A DNA stretch of 64,000 nt from Zhenpiania hominis (GTDB lineage Bacteria > Bacillota > Clostridia > Peptostreptococcales > Anaerovoracaceae). The notes under the pieces are model-generated. The model searched no databases, was not told the DNA's origin, and saw nothing but the letters and a program-made list of their open reading frames with translations. The stretch lies in NCBI RefSeq assembly GCF_014333425.1, contig NZ_JACRYT010000008.1, positions 62,001 through 126,000 on the forward strand, written 5' to 3'. The position numbers and the translations under genes were made by a program. Numbering within the stretch: position 1 is the first letter of the stretch; each line of letters begins with the position of its first letter. Positions 51,956 through 60,673 of this stretch are shown here, piece after piece.

Positions 51956-52004
51956 ACGAAAAAAGAAGGACTCTATGAACCATTCTCATAAAGTCCTTCT
52001 TTTT
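51956..52004. terminator. Bidirectional terminator between the lipoprotein gene and hisD
   Basis: AAAAAAGAAGGACT pairs with AGTCCTTCTTTTT, extended by TATGA/TCATA across a short loop; T-tracts on both strands. Confidence 0.88.
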
Positions 52005-52014
52005 GATGCCTTCT

Positions 52015-53292
52015 TCATTTATTTTTTTCCATCCGAATCTCCGCGGCTCTCGCGTGTCCCACGAGGCCCTCTCCTCTTGCCAGGCGGGATACCAACGGAG
52101 CAATTCCCATCATAGCCTCCTTTGACATGCTCTGATATGTGCAGACCTTCAAAAATGTTCCAACCCACACACCTCCTGTATATCTGGCCGCGCCCAAAGT
52201 GGGAAGCGTATGATTCGTGCCGGAAGCATAGTCGCCGAATACCTCCGCGGTATTCCCCCCTATAAACAAGGAGCCGTAATTATGCAGGCCGTTTATTACC
52301 GTGTCAATCTGCTCCGGCTGAACGTTCACTTCCAGATGTTCCGGCGCGTATGCGTTCGCATAGCTGACTGCTTCCTGCAAGTCCTCCGCAATTAAAATTT
52401 CTCCGAAGTCATTCCAGGAGCATCTGGCAATCTCCTCCGTATCCAGCTCTGTCAGCTGCCGCTCCACTGCCTCCAGGATTGCCTGCCCAAGGGATTCTTC
52501 TGTTGTAACAACCAGCCCCTTCGCTTCACGGTCATGCTCGGACTGGGCGAGAAGATCTGCCGCTATGATTTCCGGCTCTGCCTGTCCATCCGCAATTACC
52601 AACACTTCACTGGGTCCTGCTACAAAATCGATTCCGACCTTTCCATAACACTGACGTTTCGCCTCCGTTACATAGCTGTTTCCCGGGCCTACAATCAAAT
52701 TGACAGGACGAATCTGTTCCGTCCCATAAGAAAAAGCGGCGACAGCCTGCGCGCCTCCCAGGGCGTAAATTTCCTGAATACCCGCCACATCCATAGCAAC
52801 CAGCGTTTTGGGATGGATTCTGTCCGTCCCTTTCACCACCGGCGAACAGGCCGTAATCCGTTTTACTCCCGCAACCTTTGCCGGAATACCAAGCATAAGC
52901 GCAGTTGAATAAAGCGGATAGCCTCCTCCCGGCACATAGCAACAGCAGGACTCTACCGGAATCACCCTGTGCCCCAGGTAGATCCCCTCTGCCGGCGAAA
53001 CATCCTTCAGTTCACCAACGGTTTCCCGCTGGGCCTTCGCAAATGCTTCGATATTCGCGGCCGCGCTTTCTATATCCGCGATTTCCTGTTTAGACACTTG
53101 CTTGTAAGCCTCTTTTATTTCTTCTTCTGAGACGCGGAGCATTGCTCGCTCACACTGATCAAATTTTCGATTGTACTCGATTAGAGCTTCATCTCCACGC
53201 TCCCTTACTTCCTGTATCATCTGACTGACTGCTTCCCGCAGCTTGCTGCGATCTTCTTCTGTTCTCTGTTTGGATGCTTTCAGTACTCGCAC
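52015..53292 (-). CDS. hisD: Histidinol dehydrogenase
   Basis: 425 residues from a GTG at 53292 with GGAGGG 6 bp upstream. Zinc ligands appear as Gln/His in LLAQSEHD, Asp in FGDYASGTNHTLPT and His near the C-terminus (GLVGHARAAEI); the catalytic Glu-His is in YAPEHLEV. Performs the last two oxidations of histidine synthesis. No other his gene is in the window, so it stands apart from any his operon; homologous dehydrogenases of other amino or sulfo-alcohols exist, but the ligands fit true HisD. A perfect palindrome overlaps its -10 region. Confidence 0.9.
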   Translation of the reverse strand: MRVLKASKQRTEEDRSKLREAVSQMIQEVRERGDEALIEYNRKFDQCERAMLRVSEEEIKEAYKQVSKQEIADIESAAANIEAFAKAQRETVGELKDVSPAEGIYLGHRVIPVESCCCYVPGGGYPLYSTALMLGIPAKVAGVKRITACSPVVKGTDRIHPKTLVAMDVAGIQEIYALGGAQAVAAFSYGTEQIRPVNLIVGPGNSYVTEAKRQCYGKVGIDFVAGPSEVLVIADGQAEPEIIAADLLAQSEHDREAKGLVVTTEESLGQAILEAVERQLTELDTEEIARCSWNDFGEILIAEDLQEAVSYANAYAPEHLEVNVQPEQIDTVINGLHNYGSLFIGGNTAEVFGDYASGTNHTLPTLGAARYTGGVWVGTFLKVCTYQSMSKEAMMGIAPLVSRLARGEGLVGHARAAEIRMEKNK

Positions 53293-53313
53293 TTTAGGCC
53301 CTCCTTTTCACTT

Positions 53314-53328
53314 TACTATAATATAGTA
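53314..53328. promoter_or_regulatory. Palindromic candidate operator at the hisD promoter
   Basis: TACTATAATATAGTA is a perfect 15-base palindrome 22 bp upstream of the hisD start. It contains TATATT on the minus strand as a possible -10 box, so a bound repressor would block the promoter. Confidence 0.5.
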
Positions 53329-53373
53329 CTAAATTCCTGCCCCGTCAAGCCGGACCGGTAAATTCCTGATTCC

Positions 53374-53685
53374 CTATAAAAAAATCTCCATTCCCCGTTC
53401 AACGATAAATACCACAATACACGCTCCCAACGCTACCGGCAGCAACCCCTTGCCACGAAAAGCCATAACCAAAGCTGCCGCGAATCCTGCCAGAGCCGCC
53501 GCGATTTCCGTTGTGGAAAAAACAATTGCCGGAAAGGTCATGGACGCCAGCGCCGCGTAAGGAACATAATACAGAAAGGATTTAATAAATCTATTTTTAA
53601 TTTCCCATTGTACTACCACAAGAGGAATCATTCGAATTAAATATGTCACCACAGCCATAATCGCCACATAAAGATAAAAATTCAT
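53374..53685 (-). CDS. azlD: AzlD family branched-chain amino acid transport protein
   Basis: 103 residues, four predicted membrane helices, beginning MNFYLYVAIMAVVTYLIRMIPL with the family's RMIP motif and a YVPYAALASMTFPAI segment. AzlD is the small partner of AzlC in export of branched-chain amino acids or analogues. GGAGG precedes the ATG, which overlaps the azlC stop by one base (TGATG), so the two are translationally coupled. Confidence 0.9.
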   Translation of the reverse strand: MNFYLYVAIMAVVTYLIRMIPLVVVQWEIKNRFIKSFLYYVPYAALASMTFPAIVFSTTEIAAALAGFAAALVMAFRGKGLLPVALGACIVVFIVERGMEIFL

Positions 53686-54389
53686 CAGCAATTGTCCTCC
53701 TCTTCTACCGGATGAATCAGTGCGCCGGCAGATGCGGCCAAAATCGTGCATATGACGATAGCAAAACCCGGCGAGATCGCTTTCAGTCCCGGCAACCAGT
53801 GGAGAGCGGAACTCAAAACCACGGCGATCAGTATCACCGCCGCAATAGAATGCTCTTTTCTGGCTGGAGGAATAATAATGGCAAGGAACATTCCATAAAT
53901 GGCAATTCCCAGGGCGCTGCTTACCGCCACTGGCAGCGCGGAACTTGCCGCGGCGCCAAAAAACGTGCCGCATGTCCAGGACGCGATACAGACGGACATG
54001 ACGCCGTATATGTAGTATTTTCCCACTTTTCCCTCTTGGGTGCTCACCAGAGCAAAAGCTTCATCCGTTATGCTGAATGCGATTATACACCGTTGGATAC
54101 GAGTAATGGACGTATCAAGCTTCTGAGAAAGGGACAGAGACATCAGCGCGTACCGCAGATTGATTACGAGCTGAGTCAGCGCCATCTCAAAATAGGGCGC
54201 CCCTGCGGCAATCACTGCCAACCCCGCGAACTGACCCGCAGAGGTCAGATTCGTAAAAGAGATCAGCGTTGCGCCTCCCATTGTCAGTCCTGCCGAAACA
54301 GCTGCCATTCCAAATGTAAATCCCACTGCCAAGTATCCTGCGCAGATAGGGATAGCGTCTTTCATACCTCTTGCGATTTCATTTCTCAT
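53685..54389 (-). CDS. azlC: AzlC family branched-chain amino acid exporter subunit
   Basis: 234 residues, about seven membrane helices. Family motifs: IPICAGYLAVGFTFGMAA at the start, SAGQFAGLAVI, NLRYALMSLSLSQKL and ITDEAFAL. Works with AzlD. Its location among ilv genes suggests it relieves overflow of branched-chain amino acids. AGGAAC precedes the ATG. It is divergent from the nitroreductase gene. Confidence 0.92.
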   Translation of the reverse strand: MRNEIARGMKDAIPICAGYLAVGFTFGMAAVSAGLTMGGATLISFTNLTSAGQFAGLAVIAAGAPYFEMALTQLVINLRYALMSLSLSQKLDTSITRIQRCIIAFSITDEAFALVSTQEGKVGKYYIYGVMSVCIASWTCGTFFGAAASSALPVAVSSALGIAIYGMFLAIIIPPARKEHSIAAVILIAVVLSSALHWLPGLKAISPGFAIVICTILAASAGALIHPVEEEDNC

Positions 54390-54507
54390 CTCTGTTCCTG
54401 CTTTCTTTTTTGTGCCCTACCATTTTATCACAGAAATCATTACTGCCCAAGCTTGAATTTTATCTGGAAATATGATATCGTTTTTTCACAAATAGTTGGA
54501 GGTTGGA

Positions 54508-55227
54508 ATGAATATTATAGAGGCGATTGATCTGCGCAAATCCCGAAGGACCTACTGTTCTGAACCGATTTCCCAAGCGGAAGCGGCGCTCCTCCGCAGC
54601 AGGGTTGAAGAGTACAATTTGCGGTCCGGTCTGACGATTCGTTTTATGGAACGGGGCGGTGGGGCTTTTTTCAATGGTCTGAAAAGTTATGGGATGTTTA
54701 CGGGTGTACGTTCTCTTTTTGTTATGAAAGGGCCATCAGAAGAAACGGATCTGGAAGAAAAGACCGGATACTATGGGGAACTTCTGGTGCTGGAAGCAAC
54801 GGCGCTGGGGCTTGGAACCTGTTGGGCGGGCGCCACCTTTGAAGCTTCCGCGATCCGTCACAGTGCCCGTGAGCGACTTATTTGTGTGATTACCGTAGGC
54901 ATCACCCCTCCCTCAGCCAGCCTGAAAGAACGGCTTATTTACAAAGCCATTCATCGTAAAACCAAGCCCATTGAAGCGATGCTGGAAACAGATCGGGATA
55001 TGCCAGAATGGATAAAAAAGGGAATGCGGGCCGTTCAGAAAGCGCCGTCGACACGAAATACGCAGAAAGTAAAATTCCTGTACGAATCCGGCATCCTGCG
55101 CGCCTCTGTTCCGGAAACGGGAAAATTTGATTTGGTAGATCTGGGTATTGCCAAGCTGCATTTTGCCCTGGCTGCCGGAGGACGCTTTGAACCAGGAAAC
55201 GGCGGGATCTACATTCCTTCCCGCTAG
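54508..55227 (+). CDS. Nitroreductase family protein (TM1586-like)
   Basis: 239 residues from the ATG at 54508, which has GGAGG 5 bp upstream. Starts with the flavin-binding IDLRKSRRTY pattern. The body is a pseudo-repeat, with a first half (ELLVLEATALGLGTCWAG) and a second half carrying VQKAPSTRNTQKVKF and DLGIAKLHFALAAG. This layout, two nitroreductase-like halves in one chain, is that of the putative TM1586 nitroreductases. FMN-dependent reduction is likely; the substrate is unknown. Monocistronic with a terminator at 55258. Confidence 0.85.
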   Translation: MNIIEAIDLRKSRRTYCSEPISQAEAALLRSRVEEYNLRSGLTIRFMERGGGAFFNGLKSYGMFTGVRSLFVMKGPSEETDLEEKTGYYGELLVLEATALGLGTCWAGATFEASAIRHSARERLICVITVGITPPSASLKERLIYKAIHRKTKPIEAMLETDRDMPEWIKKGMRAVQKAPSTRNTQKVKFLYESGILRASVPETGKFDLVDLGIAKLHFALAAGGRFEPGNGGIYIPSR

Positions 55228-55257
55228 ACGTAACCAACAGAAGGATCTTTTACATAT

Positions 55258-55314
55258 AAAAAACTGTCTGTACATGGAATCGCCCCGATTGTTTTCCTTA
55301 CAGACAGTTTTTTC
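55258..55314. terminator. Bidirectional terminator between the nitroreductase gene and the small membrane protein gene
   Basis: AAAAACTGTCTG (55259-55270) pairs with CAGACAGTTTTTT (55301-55313); A- and T-tracts on both sides. Confidence 0.85.
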
Positions 55315-55334
55315 AAATATTCACCCATTCATCC

Positions 55335-55514
55335 TTACAAATCGTCTGAGTGTTTCTTCCGATTTCCCGCAATCCGCAGTCCGGCGGTTATTCCCGCAAG
55401 AAATACAACGACCGCGGCAAGTCCGCCCATCCGCTTCTTTGAATCGGAATTGGGCCTTTTGGAAAAATCCTCTTTCGGAAAGCCCTTTCCATTTTTCGCG
55501 AATCCCAGTTTCAT
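55335..55514 (-). CDS. Small single-span membrane protein (59 residues)
   Basis: ATG at 55514 to TAA at 55335. A perfect AAAGGAGGG stands 5 bp upstream of the start, good evidence that this short frame is translated. The product is MKLGFAKNGKGFPKED, then a basic serine-rich stretch, one hydrophobic span (GGLAAVVVFLAGITAGLRIA, about 31-50) and a charged tail RKKHSDDL. Sits just downstream of the Spx-like gene (40 bp) in the same direction. No known family recognised; probably a membrane-bound microprotein. Confidence 0.7.
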   Translation of the reverse strand: MKLGFAKNGKGFPKEDFSKRPNSDSKKRMGGLAAVVVFLAGITAGLRIAGNRKKHSDDL

Positions 55515-55553
55515 AGTTCCCTCCTTTATGTTATCACAGAGTCCTTTTCGCTA

Positions 55554-55901
55554 TTACAGCTTTTCCCGCCACTCTGCTTCTTTAAACCCAGTTAAAACGG
55601 TCTCCCCATCAATCACCAGCGGACGCTTCACTAACATTCCATCCGAAGCCAATAACTCCAACTGCTCGTCCTCAGACATGGAAGCAAGCCGATCCTTCAG
55701 TTTCAGTTCTTTATATTTTAATCCGCTGGTGTTAAAAAAACGCTTCAGCGGCAAGCCGCTTTTCTCATAAGCTGCTTTTAAGTCTTCCTTGGAAGGGTTA
55801 TTTTCCTTTATATCGATCTCTTCATACGCCTTTCCCTGCTCATCCAGCCATTTTAGCGCCTTTTTGCAGGTTGTACATTTGGGATAGCAATAAATTTTCA
55901 T
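55554..55901 (-). CDS. ArsC/Spx family protein
   Basis: 115 residues, thioredoxin-like ArsC fold: MKIYCYPKCTTCKKALKWL with the CxxC pair Cys9-Cys12, then YEEIDIKENNPSKEDL, and KRPLVIDGETVLTGFKEAEW containing the RPL-type cis-proline segment. Spx members bind RNA polymerase under disulfide stress, while YffB/ArsC members are reductases; the CxxC and the lack of the longer Spx tail leave both open. GGAG precedes the ATG. It follows the acidic coiled-coil gene by 28 bp and may be co-transcribed with it. Confidence 0.88.
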   Translation of the reverse strand: MKIYCYPKCTTCKKALKWLDEQGKAYEEIDIKENNPSKEDLKAAYEKSGLPLKRFFNTSGLKYKELKLKDRLASMSEDEQLELLASDGMLVKRPLVIDGETVLTGFKEAEWREKL

Positions 55902-55929
55902 TTCCCGTTATCTCCTTTTCAATAAATCG

Positions 55930-56787
55930 TTATTCTTCCTGTTCTTCTAATTCCGCCCATTCCTCCGAAGCCGCAAAATTTTCTGAATCCGGAAGGGAAT
56001 GGCTGTCCTCTTCTACATCCTGCTCCTCTTCCAGAATATCCGCTTCCGATTCTTCCGTCTCAGCTTCGCTTTCTTCTTCCTCTTGATTTGCAGCGGATTC
56101 CGGCTCTAATGAGGGTTCATCCTCATCCAGTTCTTCCGCTGATTCGCTTTCCTTCATAATTTCCGCAACATCCAGCATTCTCATTTCTGCTTGAATTTCC
56201 TCCTGCGGCAAGCTTTCTTCCGCCGAATCCTCAGAACCGGCTGCCTCCACAAAGTCCTGCTCCTCAGCATCAAGATCCACTTCGTCAGACTCACTCTCCG
56301 GGATAACCGGATCGGAGTTCTTTGCTTCTATCAGGGCCTGCTCAACTGCCGCGTTCAGTTCCTCTCTGGAGCGATCGCTTAAATCCGCCATCGTAGTCAT
56401 GGCGCTTTCATCCAATGTCTCCAAAGCGGAACGAAAATCCAGCTTCATATTTAAAATATCCGCCTGCAGCTCTTTCTTGATTGTCCGCAGATCGGTCCTC
56501 AGGTTTTTCTGAAAATCCTCGCCTGTTTCCAGAGCCTTCATATCCATCTGAATATCTTCATGAAATTCATCTGACTGGGATTTGAAAGTTCGTTTCAAAT
56601 CTGACAGTAGCGTACTCATCTGCAATTTCATATCGTCGATATTGTTTTGTATTTCCGCTTCCATATCTTCCAGCCGCAGCCTTGTCTCTCGCTCCAGGGC
56701 CGCGGTCTCATTTTCAATTTCAATATTCTTGTCTCTTATCGCGTCATAATTTTTCGATAAGATCATACCCAGTTCTTCTATATCCAT
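55930..56787 (-). CDS. Acidic coiled-coil protein of unknown function
   Basis: 285 residues, no signal peptide. Residues 1-150 are a long amphipathic helix predicted as a coiled coil (LERETRLRLEDMEAEIQNN and following heptads). Residues 160-285 are extremely acidic and low-complexity, rich in Glu, Asp, Ser and Ala, probably disordered. I do not recognise a family. The layout, a coiled coil with a polyanionic tail, recalls DNA-mimic, chaperone-like or cytoskeletal accessory proteins, but no assignment is justified. AAGGAAG precedes the ATG. Confidence 0.75.
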   Translation of the reverse strand: MDIEELGMILSKNYDAIRDKNIEIENETAALERETRLRLEDMEAEIQNNIDDMKLQMSTLLSDLKRTFKSQSDEFHEDIQMDMKALETGEDFQKNLRTDLRTIKKELQADILNMKLDFRSALETLDESAMTTMADLSDRSREELNAAVEQALIEAKNSDPVIPESESDEVDLDAEEQDFVEAAGSEDSAEESLPQEEIQAEMRMLDVAEIMKESESAEELDEDEPSLEPESAANQEEEESEAETEESEADILEEEQDVEEDSHSLPDSENFAASEEWAELEEQEE

Positions 56788-56948
56788 ACTTCCTTCTTTC
56801 TCCCCTTAGATAATATCATCGTATCACATTCTCAACTTTTACTCAACATCTTTTCAATTTTCTTCCATTATATTCTTTCTTCTTTATGTTCAGCTCCAAT
56901 ATCCTTATGATTCCCGCGCGCGCAGCGCCCTTTACCTGAACACAAAAG

Positions 56949-56990
56949 AAAACACCGTGCATGATCTTTTTCGCCATGCAGGTGTTTTCC
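56949..56990. terminator. Terminator at the end of the ilv operon
   Basis: GAAAACACC pairs with GGTGTTTTC, with an inner GCATG/CATGC stem. On the minus strand it is followed by TTTTCTTTTG, suiting the ilvD end at 57009. Confidence 0.8.
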
Positions 56991-57008
56991 TTACAGAGGG
57001 GAGATAGA

Positions 57009-58673
57009 TTATTCCATTACCGCACCCTTATCCGCGGAAGAAACATTCCTCTGATATCTTGCCAGCCACCCGGACTTCGCGCCGAATTCCGGAGCTTTGT
57101 ATGCCGCTTTTCTTTTCTCAAGCTCTTCATCGCTGACATTAACATTGATTTTCGAAGCCGGTATATCAATTTCAATGATATCCCCTTCTTCAATATAAGC
57201 GATATTTCCTCCGGCGGCAGCTTCCGGCGCCACATGTCCAATCGAAGCGCCCCTGCTGGCGCCGCTGAACCTTCCATCTGTAATCAACGCGACCGTTTTA
57301 TCCAGCTTCATGCCCGCAAGCGCGCTGGTAGGGTTGAGCATTTCCCGCATTCCCGGACCGCCCTTCGGCCCTTCATAGCGAATAACCACTACGTCTCCAT
57401 CTACAATCTTTCCACCGTAAATTGCCTCAATCGCTTCTTCTTCACAATTAAATACTCTGGCAGGGCCTGAGTGGGTCAGCATCTCCGGAGCTACCGCGCT
57501 TCTTTTTACGACACAGCCGTTCCTTGCGATATTTCCCCACAGAATAGCGATTCCGCCGGTTTCACTGTATGGATCGTCAACCGGACGGATAATGGAATGA
57601 TCCTTTACATAGGCTCCTTCCATATTTTCACCTACCGTTTTCCCGGAAGCCGTAATCAGGCTTTTGTCAATCAGTCCTTTTTTGTCCAGTTCACTGAACA
57701 CAGCCATCAGACCGCCTGCCCGGTTTAAATCGTGCATGTGCGTTCCTCCTGCCGGAGCCAGATGGCACAAATTCGGGACTTTACTGCTGAACTCGTTGAA
57801 AATATTCAGATTCAATTCCACGCCCGCTTCATTGGCGATCGCCAGGAGGTGGAGCACGCTGTTGGAGGAGCATCCCAGCGCCATATCACAGGCCAGCGCG
57901 TTTTTTATGGACTTTTCGTTAATGATGTCTCTGGCAGTGATGTTCTTTTCCACCAGATTCATAATTGCCATTCCCGCATGCTTCGCCAGACGGATTCTGC
58001 CGCTTTCCACCGCCGGTATCGTCCCGTTCCCCGGAAGAGCGATCCCGATGGCTTCACACAGACAGTTCATGCTGTTGGCCGTATACATACCGGAACACGA
58101 ACCACATCCCGGGCATGTGTTTTGTTCGAATTCTTCCAGCTGTTCATCGTCGATCAGATCCGCCTTTCGCGCCCCTACCGCTTCAAACATTTTGGAAAGG
58201 CTGGTTTCTTCTCCGTCCACAAGACCGGACATCATCGGTCCTCCGGAGCATACCACAGCCGGAATATCCATTCTTACCGCAGCCATCACCATACCGGGTA
58301 CAATCTTGTCACAGTTGGGAACCAGCACAGCGCCATCCAGAGCATGGGCCATAATCATAGTTTCCACACTGTCCGCGATCAGCTCTCTGCTCGCCAGGCT
58401 GTACTTCATTCCAATATGCCCCATCGCGATTCCGTCGCAGACCCCGATCGCCGGAATCTCAATCGGCGTTCCGCCTGCCATACGGACTCCAGCCTTAACC
58501 GCTTCCGCCACCTTATCCAGATGCATATGTCCGGGAACAATTTCACTTTTCGCCGAAACCACACCGATCAGCGGCCGATCCAGTTCTTCCTTCGTATATC
58601 CCATGGCGTAAAACAAACTCCGCATAGGTGCTTTTTCCACGCCCTGAGTCACCTTCGCACTTCTCAATGCCAT
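57009..58673 (-). CDS. ilvD: Dihydroxy-acid dehydratase
   Basis: 554 residues from the ATG at 58673 with AAGGAG 7 bp upstream; upstream in-frame codons lack a ribosome site. Fe-S cysteines in the expected places: Cys79 (GVCDGI), Cys121 (PNCDKIVPG) and Cys187-Cys193 ([10 protein letters not shown]). Removes water from dihydroxy acids to give the 2-oxo acids of Val and Ile. Last gene of ilvB-ilvN-ilvC-ilvD, separated from ilvC by 422 bp that hold a 115-bp tandem repeat and a long inverted repeat. Confidence 0.96.
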   Translation of the reverse strand: MALRSAKVTQGVEKAPMRSLFYAMGYTKEELDRPLIGVVSAKSEIVPGHMHLDKVAEAVKAGVRMAGGTPIEIPAIGVCDGIAMGHIGMKYSLASRELIADSVETMIMAHALDGAVLVPNCDKIVPGMVMAAVRMDIPAVVCSGGPMMSGLVDGEETSLSKMFEAVGARKADLIDDEQLEEFEQNTCPGCGSCSGMYTANSMNCLCEAIGIALPGNGTIPAVESGRIRLAKHAGMAIMNLVEKNITARDIINEKSIKNALACDMALGCSSNSVLHLLAIANEAGVELNLNIFNEFSSKVPNLCHLAPAGGTHMHDLNRAGGLMAVFSELDKKGLIDKSLITASGKTVGENMEGAYVKDHSIIRPVDDPYSETGGIAILWGNIARNGCVVKRSAVAPEMLTHSGPARVFNCEEEAIEAIYGGKIVDGDVVVIRYEGPKGGPGMREMLNPTSALAGMKLDKTVALITDGRFSGASRGASIGHVAPEAAAGGNIAYIEEGDIIEIDIPASKINVNVSDEELEKRKAAYKAPEFGAKSGWLARYQRNVSSADKGAVME

Positions 58674-58764
58674 AATACTCTCCTTTACACAGATGGGACC
58701 GATGCCCAGCACCCGTCCCATCTAATACCTTTCATCTGTTTTCTCCCGATCCTCTCAACTCCCC

Positions 58765-59070
58765 GCAAAACTCACTCCCCAACCGGCGGAGCATAGTTTC
58801 GCGCCGGAACCTCCGCAGGCGCGAAGCCCCGAGAACCAGCTGCCCGGCAAGGTTGCCCGCGCAAAATTCTCAACCTCCCGCAAAACTCACTCCCCAACTG
58901 GCGGAGCATAGTTTCGCGCCGGAACCTCCGCAGGTGCGAAGCCCCGAGAACCAGCTGCCCGGCAAAGTTGTCCGTGCAAAATTCTCAGCCTCCCACAAAA
59001 CTCACTCCCCCAACCGGCGGAGCATAGTTTTGCGCCGGAACCTCCGCAGGCGCGAAGCGCCGAGGACCAG
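58765..59070. repeat. 115-bp tandem repeat, nearly three copies, between ilvC and ilvD
   Basis: Units begin at 58765, 58880 and 58995; the first two differ at only a few positions, and the third is partial and breaks off near 59070. Each unit contains a strong hairpin TTCGCGCC/GGCGCGAA (third unit slightly altered) and the segment GGCGGAGCATAGTTT. Non-coding. GC-rich relative to the flanks. Confidence 0.9.
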
Positions 59071-59095
59071 TGACAGAGCAAAACTATGCTCCGCC
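59016..59095 (-). repeat. 18-bp perfect inverted repeat at the ilvC 3' end
   Basis: GGCGGAGCATAGTTTTGC (59016-59033) is perfectly inverted at 59078-59095, which abuts the ilvC stop. The 44-nt loop contains the repeat hairpin, giving a long cruciform or RNA stem. No T-tract follows, so a plain terminator is unlikely; RNA stabilisation or partial attenuation of ilvD is possible. Confidence 0.75.
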
Positions 59096-60097
<1,002 letters not shown>

Positions 60098-60153
60098 CTA
60101 TCTCCTTTATATATTTTAAATTAATATAGTTGGCTCAATTTCGGGCATCCGCG

Positions 60154-60660
60154 TCAGATTCTATGTTCCTGAATGCCTCTTTCAATCCCGGTAATACCGG
60201 TTCTGCAAACTTCCGCGATGTCATAGCAGTCCAGCATATTCATAAATCCGTCCAGCTTTTCCGGGGCTCCGGTCAGCTCGACAATCATGCTGTCCTTGGA
60301 TAGATCGATAATCTTTCCTCTATAAATCTCAATGATCTCCCGGATCGCGGAACGATCCGTTTTATCACACTTGATCTTAACCAGCAATAGTTCCCGGTAC
60401 AAACTGTTTCCCGCGTCCAAAGTGAAAATATCGCGAACCACTTCCAATTTTTCTGTCTGTGTCAAAATCTGATGCAGAGCTTGTTCTGTACCGGTAAACA
60501 CAATCGTAATTCTGGAAATCTCCGGATTGTTGGTTGTCGACACCGTAAGGGAGTCAATATTAAATCCGCGTCTTCCGAAGAGGCTGACCACTCTGGTCAG
60601 AACATTGGACTGGTTGTCAACCAATATACTGATTACTTCTTTTCTCAATGTTTTATCCAT
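60154..60660 (-). CDS. ilvN: Acetolactate synthase small (regulatory) subunit
   Basis: 168 residues with an N-terminal ACT domain (VISILVDNQSNVLTRVVSLFGRRGFNIDSLTVSTT, 8-42) and the C-terminal regulatory part. Confers valine feedback inhibition on and stimulates the catalytic subunit. It starts 13 bp after ilvB with GGAG before the ATG; the length is that of IlvH/IlvN of the 160-170 residue type. Confidence 0.96.
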   Translation of the reverse strand: MDKTLRKEVISILVDNQSNVLTRVVSLFGRRGFNIDSLTVSTTNNPEISRITIVFTGTEQALHQILTQTEKLEVVRDIFTLDAGNSLYRELLLVKIKCDKTDRSAIREIIEIYRGKIIDLSKDSMIVELTGAPEKLDGFMNMLDCYDIAEVCRTGITGIERGIQEHRI

Positions 60661-60673
60661 TTCCTGCTCCTTC

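Noticed and set aside
58765-59070. CRISPR array
   Set aside because: Units are 115 bp and contiguous without unique spacers, and no cas genes are present.
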